A stretch of DNA of 64,000 nt from Oscillospiraceae bacterium (GTDB taxonomy: Bacteria > Bacillota > Clostridia > Oscillospirales > CAG-272), in the NCBI GenBank assembly GCA_015063305.1, contig SVUJ01000001.1, positions 107,070 through 171,069 of the forward strand. The letters are read 5' to 3'. The position numbers and the translations under genes were made by a program. How positions within the stretch are numbered: position 1 is the first letter of the stretch; each line of letters begins with the position of its first letter. Under the pieces are notes generated by a model. That model did not search any database, was not told the origin of the DNA, and saw only the letters and a list, made by a program, of their open reading frames with translations. Positions 1 through 9,160 of this stretch are shown here, piece by piece.

Positions 1-1
1 C

Positions 2-757
2 GCCTCTCTCACGGGAGACGGGGGATACGTTGTGGCGAATGCAGATGACGAGAACGTGATGATCTCGCTCGAAAATTACGGCGGAACGGTGCTGCGCTTT
101 GGAGTGGATAGCGAAAACGCCGACTTCAGGGCGGTGAATATCGCGTGCAGTGGCGGAAGATACAGCTTTGATATCGAAAAGAGAGGTAAGCCGCTCTGCC
201 GTGTGGAGCTTTCGGTCACGGGATATCACAATATATATAACGCGCTCGCCTGCGCGGCGGCGGCAGATCTTTGCGGTATTCGCGCGGAGGATATCGCCGC
301 GGGTCTTGCGGCTTTTGGGGGAGCGAAGAGAAGAATGGAATACAAAGGGCGGATATGCGGAGCGGATATCTACGACGATTACGGACATCACCCCACCGAG
401 ATAGCCACCACTCTCGCGGGAGCGAGGGGACTTGCCGAGGGAAGGCTCGTCTGCGTCTATCAGCCGCACACCTATTCGAGAACAAAAGCCCTGTTTGATG
501 ATTTCGCGAGGGCGTTCGAGGCGGCGGACAAAGTTATTTTCTCGGACATATACGCCGCAAGAGAGATAGACGACGGCTCGGTCAGTTCCAAAATGCTCGC
601 CGAGGCGGTTGGAGAAAAAGCGGTCTGGGGCGGCGATCTTAAAATGACCGCCGAGCTGCTCCGCGCCGAGCTGAAGGACGGCGACACCGCCATCGTAATG
701 GGCGCGGGCGATATTTGGAAGATAGTTGATATGGTAAAGCAAGGAAGAACCTTTTAA
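2..757 (+). CDS. murC: UDP-N-acetylmuramate--L-alanine ligase, C-terminal part (5' truncated by window edge)
   Basis: Mur ligase that adds L-alanine to UDP-MurNAc in cytoplasmic peptidoglycan precursor synthesis. The frame is open from base 2, so the gene begins before the window; the GTG at 32 is an internal codon. The conserved DDYGHHPTEI segment (about 371-400) is the MurC/Mpl ADP-binding signature of the C-terminal domain, and the closing GAGDIW segment is also typical of MurC. The N-terminal Rossmann domain and P-loop are not in view. The stop codon TAA (755-757) lies inside a hairpin repeat (741-773), so the last residues (KQGRTF) are encoded by repeat sequence. Mpl ligase is the alternative but is rare in Firmicutes. 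Confidence 0.9.
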   Translation, partial: ASLTGDGGYVVANADDENVMISLENYGGTVLRFGVDSENADFRAVNIACSGGRYSFDIEKRGKPLCRVELSVTGYHNIYNALACAAAADLCGIRAEDIAAGLAAFGGAKRRMEYKGRICGADIYDDYGHHPTEIATTLAGARGLAEGRLVCVYQPHTYSRTKALFDDFARAFEAADKVIFSDIYAAREIDDGSVSSKMLAEAVGEKAVWGGDLKMTAELLRAELKDGDTAIVMGAGDIWKIVDMVKQGRTF

Positions 758-797
758 GGAAAGGTTCTCCCTTGACCCTCTCCAAACCTTTTTAAAC
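741..797 (+). repeat. 3'-end hairpin repeat (copy 1), overlapping the murC stop codon
   Basis: Arms 741-753 and 761-773 pair with one mismatch, and the conserved tail TGACCCTCTCCAAACC follows. The same hairpin and tail occur at 8589-8641, at 9103-9160 (inverted) and at 29910-29963 (inverted). A variant hairpin occurs at 31393-31424 and 44375-44406. It probably works as a terminator or 3'-end stabiliser for murC, although the T-run after the stem is weak. Confidence 0.75.
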
Positions 798-932
798 TAT
801 TTTCACCATCGGGTTGGAGCAAGCGAATAGTGGGAGCTACCCCGATTTTTGCCGCGGGTCATACCCGCCCCCTCAAAAACTTTCAAACTGTTCTTGGCTA
901 CAGTGACGAGGTTTAGATTGTAATGTTTATAC

Positions 933-1043
933 AAGGGTCGTCGTAGGCGCCGACCCCTACCACGAAAATTATAATCTAACTTCACCACGGTGTGGCAGAC
1001 ATTATTTTATAACCGGTAGGGGTCGGCGCCTACGACGACCCTT
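933..1043. repeat. Long inverted repeat, family B copy 1 (29-bp perfect arms)
   Basis: Left arm 933-961 and right arm 1015-1043 are exact reverse complements, enclosing a 53-nt AT-rich centre with its own small palindrome (CCACGGTGTGG). A second copy is at 12845-12954. The arms differ between copies at matching positions (GTAGGC here, GAGGGC there) while each copy stays self-complementary. It resembles a REPIN/MITE. No transposase is nearby. Confidence 0.85.
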
Positions 1044-1157
1044 AAAACAAACAAATAAGCAAAACATAAAATAGAAAACTAATCGTCACCTCAAACCGTA
1101 GGGCGGGGGTTTATCTCTCGCCGAATGTAAGGGCGATTCACGAATCGTCCGCAAAAA

Positions 1158-1290
1158 AGGCTCCCTCCGGGAGGGAGCTGTCGCCGTAGGCGACTGAGGG
1201 AAAGCGCGTTACAATAACACTAAACTAATTTTAATATACCGCACTCTCCTTCCACCGCTATGCGGTCCCCCTTCCTCCCGGAGGAAGGCT
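1158..1290. repeat. REPIN-like element, family C copy 1
   Basis: Two different hairpins face each other across a short spacer: CTCCCTCCGGGAGGGAG with a GTCGCC..GGCGAC stem on the left, and CCACCGC..GCGG with CTTCCTCCCGGAGGAAG on the right. Copies with the same plan are at 13222-13352 (inverted), 38141-38273 and 39772-39904. It is non-coding, dispersed and palindromic. Confidence 0.8.
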
Positions 1291-1320
1291 ATAAAACAGA
1301 AATCAAAAAAGGACACAGAT

Positions 1321-2088
1321 ATGTACGACGCTATTGCTCATGTTTACGATAAGCTCAACGCCGATATAGACTATGGCGCGTGGGCGGATTTCGTTGAAAA
1401 ATGCTTTGATAAATATTTGCCCCAAAGCCCCACGCTCTTGCTTGACCTCGCCTGCGGTACGGGCAGTATGACCATACAGCTCGCCTCGCGCGGATACGAT
1501 ATGATAGGCGTGGATATGAGCGAGGATATGCTCTCCGAGGCGTATATACGCAGCGAAGGGCGGGGAATACTCTACCTTTGTCAGGATATGAGAAGCTTTG
1601 AGCTTTACGGAACTGTCGGGGCGGTCACCTGCTGTCTTGACAGCATAAATTATCTGCTTACCGAGGCGGATGTAAAGAAGACGTTTGGGGGTGTTCACAA
1701 CTATCTTGACCCCGATGGGCTCTTCATCTTTGATATGAACACGCCGTATAAATTTGAGAATATATACTCGGATAACGCCTACATACTTGAGGACGAGATA
1801 GACCTCGGCGACGGTGAGCCGCCCTTCTCGGTCTATTGCGGTTGGCAGAACCACTATGATGCCGAGAGCGGTATATGCGATTTTTACCTCTCGCTCTTCG
1901 AAGAGAGGGACGGGGCTTATCTGCGCTCGGACGAGCATCAAAGGGAGAGAAGCTATTCGCTCGATACGGTAAAGAGGTTGCTTTCCGAGAGTGGCTTTGA
2001 GCTTTTGGGTTGCTTTGGAGATCTTGATATGTCAGCGCCTGCGGAAAGCTGTGAGCGCTGGTACTTCGTTGCGAGAGCAAAAAAATAA
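1321..2088 (+). CDS. Class I SAM-dependent methyltransferase
   Basis: A 255-residue cytoplasmic methyltransferase of unknown substrate. Motif I (LLDLACGTGSM, about residues 40-50) binds S-adenosylmethionine, and GVDMSEDML about 20 residues on is the acidic post-I loop. The C-terminal half has the beta-rich insertion with a YCGWQNHYD stretch common in small Firmicutes class I methyltransferases often found beside hslO. The stop is 18 bases before hslO, so the two are probably cotranscribed. No specific substrate can be assigned from sequence. Confidence 0.85.
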   Translation: MYDAIAHVYDKLNADIDYGAWADFVEKCFDKYLPQSPTLLLDLACGTGSMTIQLASRGYDMIGVDMSEDMLSEAYIRSEGRGILYLCQDMRSFELYGTVGAVTCCLDSINYLLTEADVKKTFGGVHNYLDPDGLFIFDMNTPYKFENIYSDNAYILEDEIDLGDGEPPFSVYCGWQNHYDAESGICDFYLSLFEERDGAYLRSDEHQRERSYSLDTVKRLLSESGFELLGCFGDLDMSAPAESCERWYFVARAKK

Positions 2089-2106
2089 AATCAGGGAGAT
2101 AGCAAA

Positions 2107-3024
2107 ATGTCAGAAAACAGAACTTCATCGATACTTCGCGCTATGACACAGGACGGGAGCGCGAGAATACACATAATAAATTCAACCGAGATAGTCAACG
2201 CGGCTGTGGGATATCACCACACCACGCCAACGGCGACCGCGGCGCTCGGCAGACTTCTCACGGCTACCTCGATTATGGGCGCTATGCTCGGAGAGAAGGA
2301 GAACAGCATCACCGTTATGCTGAACGGAGACGGCCCTGCGGGCAGACTTATAGCCGTGGGCGACTATTACGGAAACGTGAGGGGATATATCCAAAATCCC
2401 GAGGTCGACGTGCCCAAAAAGCCCAACGGCAAGCTTGACGTTGGCGGCGCTGTCGGAGCGGGACTTCTGACTATCATAAGAGATACGGGCGCTGACGAGC
2501 CCTATACAGGCTCGATACCGCTGAGAAGCGGAGAGGTGGCGGAGGATATCGCCGAGTATTTCGCGAACAGCGAGCAGATCCCCACGGTCTGCGCGCTCGG
2601 AGTGCTCGTTGACACAGACCTGAGCTGTCGCGCGGCTGGCGGAGTGCTTATACAGCTTCTCCCCTTTGCCGCTGAGGAAACGATATGCGCTATCGAGAGA
2701 AACACGGCGCTGCTTTCAAACGTTTCAAGGCTTTTTGATTCGGGCAAGTCGAATGCCGAGATAGCCGAGATAGTCATGGAAGGCATACCTTATGACATTT
2801 TTGACGAGCTTGAGGTAGAGTATAAGTGCAACTGCAGCAGAGATAAGGTCAAGGGAGCGCTTATATCGGTGGGAGCTAAAAAGCTTCACGAGATGCTTGA
2901 CGAGCAGGTCGCCGAGGGCAAGGAGGAAAAGCTTGAGGTGGTATGCCGTTTCTGCGGCAAGAAGGAAGAGTTCAGCCGCGCCGATGTCGAAGAATGGGAA
3001 AAGAGCGCTGAAATAAAAGGTTGA
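2107..3024 (+). CDS. hslO: Redox-regulated molecular chaperone Hsp33
   Basis: A 305-residue cytosolic holdase activated by oxidation of its zinc-binding cysteines. The C-terminal redox switch is intact: CxC at residues 241 and 243 and CxxC at 280 and 283, the Hsp33 zinc signature. The N-terminal domain carries the expected features ([13 protein letters not shown] and the GDGPAGRL strand). Length matches the family (about 290-300). A purine-rich SD (AGGGAGA) precedes the ATG. In an anaerobe it would protect against oxidative unfolding during air exposure. Its stop codon overlaps the -35 box of the next promoter. Confidence 0.95.
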   Translation: MSENRTSSILRAMTQDGSARIHIINSTEIVNAAVGYHHTTPTATAALGRLLTATSIMGAMLGEKENSITVMLNGDGPAGRLIAVGDYYGNVRGYIQNPEVDVPKKPNGKLDVGGAVGAGLLTIIRDTGADEPYTGSIPLRSGEVAEDIAEYFANSEQIPTVCALGVLVDTDLSCRAAGGVLIQLLPFAAEETICAIERNTALLSNVSRLFDSGKSNAEIAEIVMEGIPYDIFDELEVEYKCNCSRDKVKGALISVGAKKLHEMLDEQVAEGKEEKLEVVCRFCGKKEEFSRADVEEWEKSAEIKG

Positions 3025-3049
3025 CTTTGTGAGCCATAAAGGTTATAAT
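3021..3049 (+). promoter_or_regulatory. Sigma-A-type promoter for the rpiR-baiN-cmk-plsC-ispH/rpsA run
   Basis: TTGACT (3021-3026), a 17-bp spacer and TATAAT (3044-3049). The -35 box contains the hslO stop codon. A purine-rich SD (GGGGGAGAGGGGAGA) lies before the ATG at 3082. Confidence 0.75.
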
Positions 3050-3081
3050 AGACCCAACGGCAACAGGGGGAGAGGGGAGAT

Positions 3082-3945
3082 ATGGAAAAGAATCTTCTTA
3101 AGGAAATAGAGGCGAAAAGGATTTTTCTCTCAAAGGGACAGAAGCTTATCGCGAATTACGTCACCGCTCATTACGATAAGGCGGCGTACCTCACGGCGTC
3201 AAAGCTGGGGGCTGTGGTAGGCGTTTCGGAATCCACGGTGGTCCGCTTTGCGACCGAGCTTGGCTTTGACGGATATCCCGCCTTTCAGCACGCCCTGCAG
3301 GAGATGGTGCGTACCAAGCTGACCTCATTCCAGCGTGTTGAGGTCACCAACGACCGTATCGGAAACGGAGATATCCTCTCAAAGGTCTTGCTTTCCGATA
3401 TGGAAAAGATACGCCACACCCTTGACGGAATAAACAGAGATGATTTCAATTCTGCGGTGCAGAGTATAGTCTGCGCCAGGAAGATATACATAATAGGCGC
3501 GAGGTCGTCGGCGACCATCGCGGGATTTCTCGGACACAACCTGAGAATGATATTCGATAACGTGAAGCTCATCGATACCGTTTCGGGAAGTGAGCTTTTC
3601 GAGGAGATAATGGGGATAAGCGATGAGGACGTTATGGTCGCGATAAGCTTTCCCAGATATTCAAAGAAGGTAATAAACGCGGTCGATTACGCGAGGAACG
3701 CGGGGGCGGACGTTATTGCTGTTACCGACAGTAAAAGCTCGCCGATAGCGAGCAACGCCACACAGGTGCTTGCCGCCGAGAGCGATATGGCTTCCTTTGT
3801 GGATTCGCTTGTTGCTCCGCTCAGCATAATAAACGCCATAATCGTGGCGGTTGCAAGAGAGAAAAAGGACGAGCTTGACGTAAGACTGCGCCGACTTGAG
3901 GAGATATGGGACGAATATGATGTCTATGACAAATCACACGGCTGA
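3082..3945 (+). CDS. MurR/RpiR-family transcriptional regulator
   Basis: A 287-residue regulator with an N-terminal RpiR-type HTH (about residues 1-77; LGAVVGVSESTVVRFATELGFDGYP is the recognition region) and a C-terminal SIS domain (about 120-255; KIYIIGARSSATIAG and SFPRYSKKV are the phosphosugar-binding loops). Family members sense sugar phosphates or amino-sugar phosphates. No sugar-catabolic gene is adjacent, so the effector cannot be inferred. It heads a housekeeping run and overlaps the following gene by 29 bases, suggesting translational coupling. Confidence 0.9.
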   Translation: MEKNLLKEIEAKRIFLSKGQKLIANYVTAHYDKAAYLTASKLGAVVGVSESTVVRFATELGFDGYPAFQHALQEMVRTKLTSFQRVEVTNDRIGNGDILSKVLLSDMEKIRHTLDGINRDDFNSAVQSIVCARKIYIIGARSSATIAGFLGHNLRMIFDNVKLIDTVSGSELFEEIMGISDEDVMVAISFPRYSKKVINAVDYARNAGADVIAVTDSKSSPIASNATQVLAAESDMASFVDSLVAPLSIINAIIVAVAREKKDELDVRLRRLEEIWDEYDVYDKSHG

Positions 3946-5188
3946 TACGCGCTCGGTTGTGATAGTCGGGGGCGGAGCTGCGGGAATGATGGCGGCTATC
4001 GCCGCGGCAGACAACGGAGCGGCGGTAACGCTTATAGATAAAAATGAAAGGCTCGGCAAAAAGCTGAGGATAACGGGCAAGGGGCGCTGTAACGTCACAA
4101 ATGACTGTCAGCTCAATGAGTTTTTGAACAACGTTCCCACCAATCCCAAATTTTTATATGCCGCGCTCAGCCGATTTGACAGCGCGGACACGATGGAGTT
4201 CTTTGAGGGCGCAGGTGTGCCGCTCAAGGTCGAGAGGGGAAAAAGGGTTTTCCCCGTGTCGGACAAGGCTTGGGACGTTGCCGAGGCTATGGTGCGTCTT
4301 TGCCGCAAGAAGAACGTTAAGATAATAAAGGGAAGAGTGTCACGGATACTCGCCGAGGGTGGCGCTGTTTGCGGCGTCGTTTGCGGTGGAGAGATAATAA
4401 ACGCCGATGCGGTGGTAATCTGCACGGGAGGAAAGTCGTATCCTCTCACGGGCTCTGACGGCGACGGATACCGCCTTGCCGCCGAGCTTGGACACGACAC
4501 GGTAGCTCCTACTCCGTCACTCGTGCCGCTCACCTCGCGCTCGGGCGACTGCGCCAAGATGCAGGGGCTCTCGCTCAAAAACGTGGCGCTGTCGGTCTAC
4601 CATACCGATAGCGGCAAGAGAGTTTACGAGGATTTCGGCGAGATGATGTTCACACATTTCGGAATGACAGGGCCGATGATACTTTCGGCGTCGGCTCACA
4701 TAAAGGACGTATCAAGCGGAAAATACGAGGCGTTAATAGACCTCAAGCCCGCGCTTGACGAAAAGACGCTTGATGCTCGCATACTCTCGGATTTCGCTAA
4801 GAACACGAACAAGGATTTTGTCAACTCGCTCGACGCGCTCCTGCCGCAGAAGATGATAGAGGTCGTGGTGCGCAGAAGCGGGATAGATGGCAGAAAAAAG
4901 GTAAATTCGATCACCAAGGAAGAGAGAAGGGCGCTTGTAGAGGTGATAAAGAATTTCAGAGTGCCGATATCGGGATTTCGCCCGATAGACGAGGCGATAA
5001 TAACCAAGGGCGGAATATCGGTAAAGCAGATAGACCCCAAGACTATGCGCTCAAAGCTTTGCGCGGGGCTCTATTTTGCGGGTGAGGTAATAGATGTTGA
5101 TGCCTATACTGGCGGATTTAATCTGCAGATAGCTTTTTCCACAGGCATTCTCGCGGGTGAGAATGCGGCAATAAATATAGAAAAATAA
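3917..5188 (+). CDS. NAD(P)/FAD-dependent oxidoreductase of the BaiN/YhiN (HI0933) family
   Basis: A 423-residue flavoprotein. A dinucleotide-binding GGGAAGMMAA motif lies near the N-terminus, followed by the family-typical GKKLRITGKGRCNVTN segment and, at the C-terminus, GLYFAGEVIDVDAYTGGFNLQ for the second FAD contact. Some members (BaiN) are reported to act in bile-acid dehydroxylation, but most are uncharacterised, so no substrate is claimed. The start is taken as ATG 3917, with GAGGAG at 3898-3903. A TTG at 3896 is in frame but would precede the SD. It overlaps the rpiR-family gene by 29 bases and is 14 bases upstream of cmk. Confidence 0.85.
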   Translation: MMSMTNHTADTRSVVIVGGGAAGMMAAIAAADNGAAVTLIDKNERLGKKLRITGKGRCNVTNDCQLNEFLNNVPTNPKFLYAALSRFDSADTMEFFEGAGVPLKVERGKRVFPVSDKAWDVAEAMVRLCRKKNVKIIKGRVSRILAEGGAVCGVVCGGEIINADAVVICTGGKSYPLTGSDGDGYRLAAELGHDTVAPTPSLVPLTSRSGDCAKMQGLSLKNVALSVYHTDSGKRVYEDFGEMMFTHFGMTGPMILSASAHIKDVSSGKYEALIDLKPALDEKTLDARILSDFAKNTNKDFVNSLDALLPQKMIEVVVRRSGIDGRKKVNSITKEERRALVEVIKNFRVPISGFRPIDEAIITKGGISVKQIDPKTMRSKLCAGLYFAGEVIDVDAYTGGFNLQIAFSTGILAGENAAINIEK

Positions 5189-5202
5189 AGGAGATATTTA
5201 TT

Positions 5203-5871
5203 ATGATAAAGATAGCTATAGACGGCCCCGGAGGCGCGGGTAAGAGTACGGTGGCGAAGGCGGTCGCGGCAAGGCTTGGGATAGTTTACGTTGATACGGG
5301 AGCGCTTTACAGGACTGTCGGATATTACGTAAAGCAGGCGGGAGTTGATCCCCGCGATGCCGAGGGAGTGTCCGCGCTTCTGCCCGATATCAAGATAGAG
5401 GTGAAGTACGAGGACGGAACACAGAAGGTATATCTTAACGGCAAGGATCTTGGAGATGCTATCCGTACGCCCGAGATGTCGATGTACGCCTCTGCGGTGT
5501 CCGCTATAGGAAGCGTGAGAGCTTTTTTGCTTGACACACAGAGAGATATCGCGAAAAAGAACAGCGTTATAATGGACGGCAGAGATATAGGTACGGTAAT
5601 TCTTCCCGATGCCGAGGTGAAGATATTTATGACCGCATCCCCCGAATGCCGCGCCAAGAGAAGATACAAGGAGCTTATCGCAAAGGGCGTTGACGCGAAG
5701 TACGAGGACGTACTCGCCGAAATGAACGAGAGGGATAAGAACGACAGCACAAGAGAGATAGCCCCCACTATGGCGGCTGCGGACGCTATCTTTATGGACA
5801 ACTCGGATATGGACTTTGACGAGAACGTTGAGGCGGTAATAGCCATCGTAAAGGAGAAGACAGGCAAATAA
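5203..5871 (+). CDS. cmk: Cytidylate kinase
   Basis: Phosphorylates CMP and dCMP to diphosphates in pyrimidine nucleotide recycling. The 222-residue protein begins with the P-loop GPGGAGKST. The NMP-binding segment (DTGALYR) and the LID region with SPECRAKRRYKE follow, and DGRDIGTVILPDA is diagnostic of Cmk. Length is normal. Start ATG 5203 has AAAGGAG 6-12 bases upstream. The order cmk-plsC-ispH/rpsA is a familiar Clostridia arrangement and supports a shared transcript. Confidence 0.97.
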   Translation: MIKIAIDGPGGAGKSTVAKAVAARLGIVYVDTGALYRTVGYYVKQAGVDPRDAEGVSALLPDIKIEVKYEDGTQKVYLNGKDLGDAIRTPEMSMYASAVSAIGSVRAFLLDTQRDIAKKNSVIMDGRDIGTVILPDAEVKIFMTASPECRAKRRYKELIAKGVDAKYEDVLAEMNERDKNDSTREIAPTMAAADAIFMDNSDMDFDENVEAVIAIVKEKTGK

Positions 5872-5911
5872 GCTCTGCTATATGGCGGGTGTACAGAAAG
5901 GAAGTGCCGTT

Positions 5912-6562
5912 TTGGCTAAGAAGGACAAGCAGTCGAGCAGGATATACAGAGTAATATACGCGATATTTTCGGGTATAGTCGGCTTGATATTTAATATAAG
6001 GGTGATAAACGCGCAGAACGAGCCCGACGAGGGTGGATTTCTGGTCTGCGCGAACCACGTGTCGGCGACCGATGCGGTGGTCATAGCATACGCCTTTCGC
6101 AAGCATCAGATAAGACTGATGGCGAAGAAGGAGCTTTTCAAGATACCCGTTCTCGCGCAGCTCATAAAGCTGCTTGGCGCGTTCCCCGTGGACCGCTCGG
6201 GTAGTGACGTGGGCGCGATAAAGGGAGCGGTGGCGATGCTCAAGGAGGGGAAGTGCGTTGGTATGTTCCCTCAGGGACACAGATACGTGGGAGTAGACCC
6301 CGCGACCACGCCGACTAAGAACGGCGCGGCGCTGATATCCACGAGAGCCGCGGCAGACGTTGTTCCCGTGTATATCTGGAGAAAGAACAACACGTTCAGG
6401 ATTTTTAAGAGGACGTATGTTATAATCGGTGAAAAGATGCCCTTTGCGGATATGGCGTATGACAGCGAGGCGACGGGAGAATACAAGCGCATCACCGACA
6501 AGATCTTTGTGCGCGTATGCGAGATAGGCGCGGGCTTTGACCCCAAGGGCGCTAAAAAATGA
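5912..6562 (+). CDS. plsC: 1-acyl-sn-glycerol-3-phosphate acyltransferase (PlsC family)
   Basis: Membrane-associated acyltransferase that acylates lysophosphatidic acid in phospholipid synthesis. The catalytic NHxxxxD box is NHVSATD (about residues 48-54) and the second motif is MFPQGHR. A hydrophobic N-terminal helix precedes it. The start chosen is TTG 5912, because AAAGGAAG lies 7 bases upstream. An ATG at 5882 is in frame and would add ten residues but has no SD. The stop codon overlaps the ispH/rpsA start (ATGA), implying coupling. Confidence 0.9.
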   Translation: MAKKDKQSSRIYRVIYAIFSGIVGLIFNIRVINAQNEPDEGGFLVCANHVSATDAVVIAYAFRKHQIRLMAKKELFKIPVLAQLIKLLGAFPVDRSGSDVGAIKGAVAMLKEGKCVGMFPQGHRYVGVDPATTPTKNGAALISTRAAADVVPVYIWRKNNTFRIFKRTYVIIGEKMPFADMAYDSEATGEYKRITDKIFVRVCEIGAGFDPKGAKK

Positions 6563-8571
6563 AGATAACAGTTGCAAAAAACGCGGGGTTTTGCTTTGGT
6601 GTGAAGCGCGCGACCGACAGGCTTGAGCGCGCGATAGAGCGCAAAAGCGAGGGCGAACGGATATTTACCCTGGGCAACATAATCCACAACGATATCTACA
6701 ACGCGATGCTGGGGGACAAGGGGGTCAAGGTTGCCAAGATAGAGGATATTCCCTCGATCGCCGAGAGCGCGTGTGAGAGTTCTCCGGTTACGGTTTTTGT
6801 GAGGGCGCACGGTATTCCGCGTCAGGACGAGAAGCTTCTGTCCGAGATAGCGAAGAGCAACCCCTATTTCAGATACGAGGACTGCACCTGTCCTTTCGTG
6901 AAGAAGATACATAACATAGCGCTCCGGAATTGCTCGGAGGACACCTTCTTTTTGCTCTTCGGAGCCCAGGAGCACCCCGAGGTGGTGGGAATAATGAGCT
7001 ATGCCGACTGCGAAAAGACAGTCTATGCTACCACCGACGACCTTATGGCGCAGATAGAGAGCGGAAAACTCGCTAATTTGAGCCAAAAAACTCCGATAGT
7101 TGCATCTCAGACCACTCAAAAGATGTCGGAATGGAAAAAAAGTCAGAAAATTTTCAAAAAACTATATACAAACGCCTTGATTTTTGATACAATATGTAGT
7201 GTTACTGAATTGAGGCAGAGCGAGGCGGAGGAGCTCTCGGCCGAGAGCGATCTGATGATCGTTATCGGAGGCAGAGAAAGCTCGAATACCGCAAAGCTCT
7301 ATTCGATCTGTAAAAAGAATTGCGAACGCACGGTGTGGATAGAAAGTCCCGATGAGCTGCGCGAGAGCGATCTTATAACGTCAGCCTACACGAAAGTAGG
7401 TATTGCGGCGGGTGCTTCCACTCCGTCCGCGCTAATACAGGAGGTATACAAAATCATGAGCGAAATTAAAGAAAATTTCGAAGAACTGCTTGAGTCATCA
7501 CTCAAAACTTTAAATACAGGAGATACCGTCACCGGAACCGTAACACTCGTTACCGATGCTGAGATCCAGCTTGACCTCGGCGTGAACGTTACAGGCGTAA
7601 TCAAGGCTGAACAGATCACAGACGATGCTTCTGTAAAGCTTACCGAGATGTTCAAGAAGGGTGACGAGGTCGAGGCTTTCGTTATCCGTGTCAGCGATAT
7701 CGAGGGATTCGCTGAGCTCTCTAAGAAGAGAGTCGATTCCGACAGAAACTGGCAGAAGATAGTTCTCGCTTGCGAGAACGCAGAGGTCCTTGAGGGTAAG
7801 GTCGTTGAAGTTGTAAGAGGCGGCGTTGTCGTTCTCGTTGGAGCTAACCGCGTGTTCGTTCCCGCTTCTCAGACAGGTGTTCCGAAGGACGGCGACCTCG
7901 CTTCCATCAAGGGCGAGCAGGTCAAGCTCCGCGTTATCGAGATAAAGGGTAACAAGGCTATCGGTTCTATAAAGGCTGTTGCTCGCGAGGAGCGCCGCGC
8001 TGCTGAGGCTGCGTTCTGGGCTTCTATCGAGGAAGGAAAGGTCTACACAGGCTGCGTAAAGAGCCTTACATCTTACGGCGCGTTCGTTGACCTCGGCGGA
8101 GTTGACGGTATGGTTCATAAGACCGAGCTCTCCTGGCGTCCCATCGCTACTCCCGCAGACGTTGTTTCTGTTGGTCAGGAGATAACCGTTTTCGTTAAGA
8201 GCTTCGACGCTGAAAAGAAGAGGATCTCTCTCGGATATAAGACAGACGATACCAATCCTTGGTACATATTCACCGCTAAGTACGCGGTAGGCGACGTTGC
8301 ATCTGTTAAGATAGTTAATATGATGCCCTTCGGCGCTTTCGCTGAGATTGTTGACGGAGTTGACGGTCTTATCCATATCTCCCAGATAGCTCAGCAGAAG
8401 ATAGGCAAGCCCGCAGATGTTCTCGCTCTCGGTCAGGTAGTTGATGCTAAGATAATCGCTATCGACGAGGAGAACCAGAAGGTCAGCCTCTCCATCAGAG
8501 CTCTTCTCGATGAGGCTCAGGCTGCTGAAGAAGCTATGCCCGAGGACGTTGCAGAGGCTGTTGAGGAATAA
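6559..8571 (+). CDS. ispH: IspH (HMBPP reductase) fused to ribosomal protein S1-like domains
   Basis: A 670-residue bifunctional protein. Residues 1 to about 290 are IspH, the [4Fe-4S] enzyme that makes IPP/DMAPP in the last MEP step. The three cluster cysteines are in NAGFCFGV (C12), CTCPFV (C111) and DTICSVTE (C213). After a linker come four S1 RNA-binding repeats (about residues 320-655), ending in an acidic tail. The fusion is known in Clostridia. There is no stop or frameshift at the junction (about 7455-7500), although codon choice becomes more highly biased in the S1 half. The S1 part may act as ribosomal protein S1. Confidence 0.95.
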   Translation: MKITVAKNAGFCFGVKRATDRLERAIERKSEGERIFTLGNIIHNDIYNAMLGDKGVKVAKIEDIPSIAESACESSPVTVFVRAHGIPRQDEKLLSEIAKSNPYFRYEDCTCPFVKKIHNIALRNCSEDTFFLLFGAQEHPEVVGIMSYADCEKTVYATTDDLMAQIESGKLANLSQKTPIVASQTTQKMSEWKKSQKIFKKLYTNALIFDTICSVTELRQSEAEELSAESDLMIVIGGRESSNTAKLYSICKKNCERTVWIESPDELRESDLITSAYTKVGIAAGASTPSALIQEVYKIMSEIKENFEELLESSLKTLNTGDTVTGTVTLVTDAEIQLDLGVNVTGVIKAEQITDDASVKLTEMFKKGDEVEAFVIRVSDIEGFAELSKKRVDSDRNWQKIVLACENAEVLEGKVVEVVRGGVVVLVGANRVFVPASQTGVPKDGDLASIKGEQVKLRVIEIKGNKAIGSIKAVAREERRAAEAAFWASIEEGKVYTGCVKSLTSYGAFVDLGGVDGMVHKTELSWRPIATPADVVSVGQEITVFVKSFDAEKKRISLGYKTDDTNPWYIFTAKYAVGDVASVKIVNMMPFGAFAEIVDGVDGLIHISQIAQQKIGKPADVLALGQVVDAKIIAIDEENQKVSLSIRALLDEAQAAEEAMPEDVAEAVEE

Positions 8572-8588
8572 TAGAATAAGATAGTTAT

Positions 8589-8641
8589 AAGGGAGAACCT
8601 TTTAAGGAAAGGTTCTCCCTTTGACCCTCTCCAAACCTTTT
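8589..8641 (+). repeat. 3'-end hairpin repeat (copy 2) after ispH/rpsA
   Basis: Perfect 13-bp stem (8589-8601 with 8609-8621), 7-nt loop and the conserved tail TTGACCCTCTCCAAACC. It starts 17 bases after the stop codon and is a plausible 3'-end structure for the upstream operon. Confidence 0.75.
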
Positions 8642-9102
8642 ACACTATGGGTCAGATTAAATTTATAGAGCGCCATTTTGTTCTCCTAACAGAGAACAAA
8701 GGGGTATAATCAAAACTCCGCGTGCGAGGCTGAGGGCTTTACTTAAAGGTGTCGCTCGCATCGGCACCTCGCACTCGCGCTCCCGCTGCTGCTATTCGTG
8801 CCACGCATTCGCTACCACTCATTAACGCAGCATACGAACAGCAAAGCAAGACTAAATTTAAAATAATAAATTATAGTCCAACTCTTCGGGGACGGTAGGG
8901 AGATCCAAGGGGGAAAGCCTTGGTACGTTTCTTTCGTCTATTTCTTGCCGTATAGCAAGAAATGGACAACAGCGAATACCGGTACCAACAATACAAAGCG
9001 TCTATAGCAAAAAACAGTGTAAAAGTTTTTGAGGGGTCAAAGGGGTAACTTTTCTCAAAAAGTTCCCCCTTCTCCCGCTGGAGAAGGCTTTTTAGAGAAA
9101 TA

Positions 9103-9160
9103 GTGTGAAAAGGTTTGGAGAGGGTCAAAGGGAGAACCTTTCCTTAAAAGGTTCTCCCTT
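9103..9160 (-). repeat. 3'-end hairpin repeat (copy 3) after the germination gene
   Basis: Stem 9128-9140 with 9148-9160; the conserved tail is on the left, so the element points in the minus direction. It begins 7 bases past the stop codon of the minus-strand gene ending at 9168. Confidence 0.75.

Larger units (their letters stand above)
758..1320. repeat. Gene-free mosaic of palindromic repeats
   Basis: No coding sequence is supported in these 563 bases. In order they hold: the tail of the 3'-end hairpin repeat; a segment with CCGCGGGTCATACCCGCCCC (about 850-870) that recurs at 12760 and, inverted, at 13139; the tail GCTACAGTGACGAGGTTTAG (897-916) that recurs at 12810, 31340 and 44440; a large inverted repeat (933-1043); a short GGGCGATTCACGAATCGTCC palindrome near 1131 related to one at 29869; and a REPIN-like element (1158-1290). 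Confidence 0.7.
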
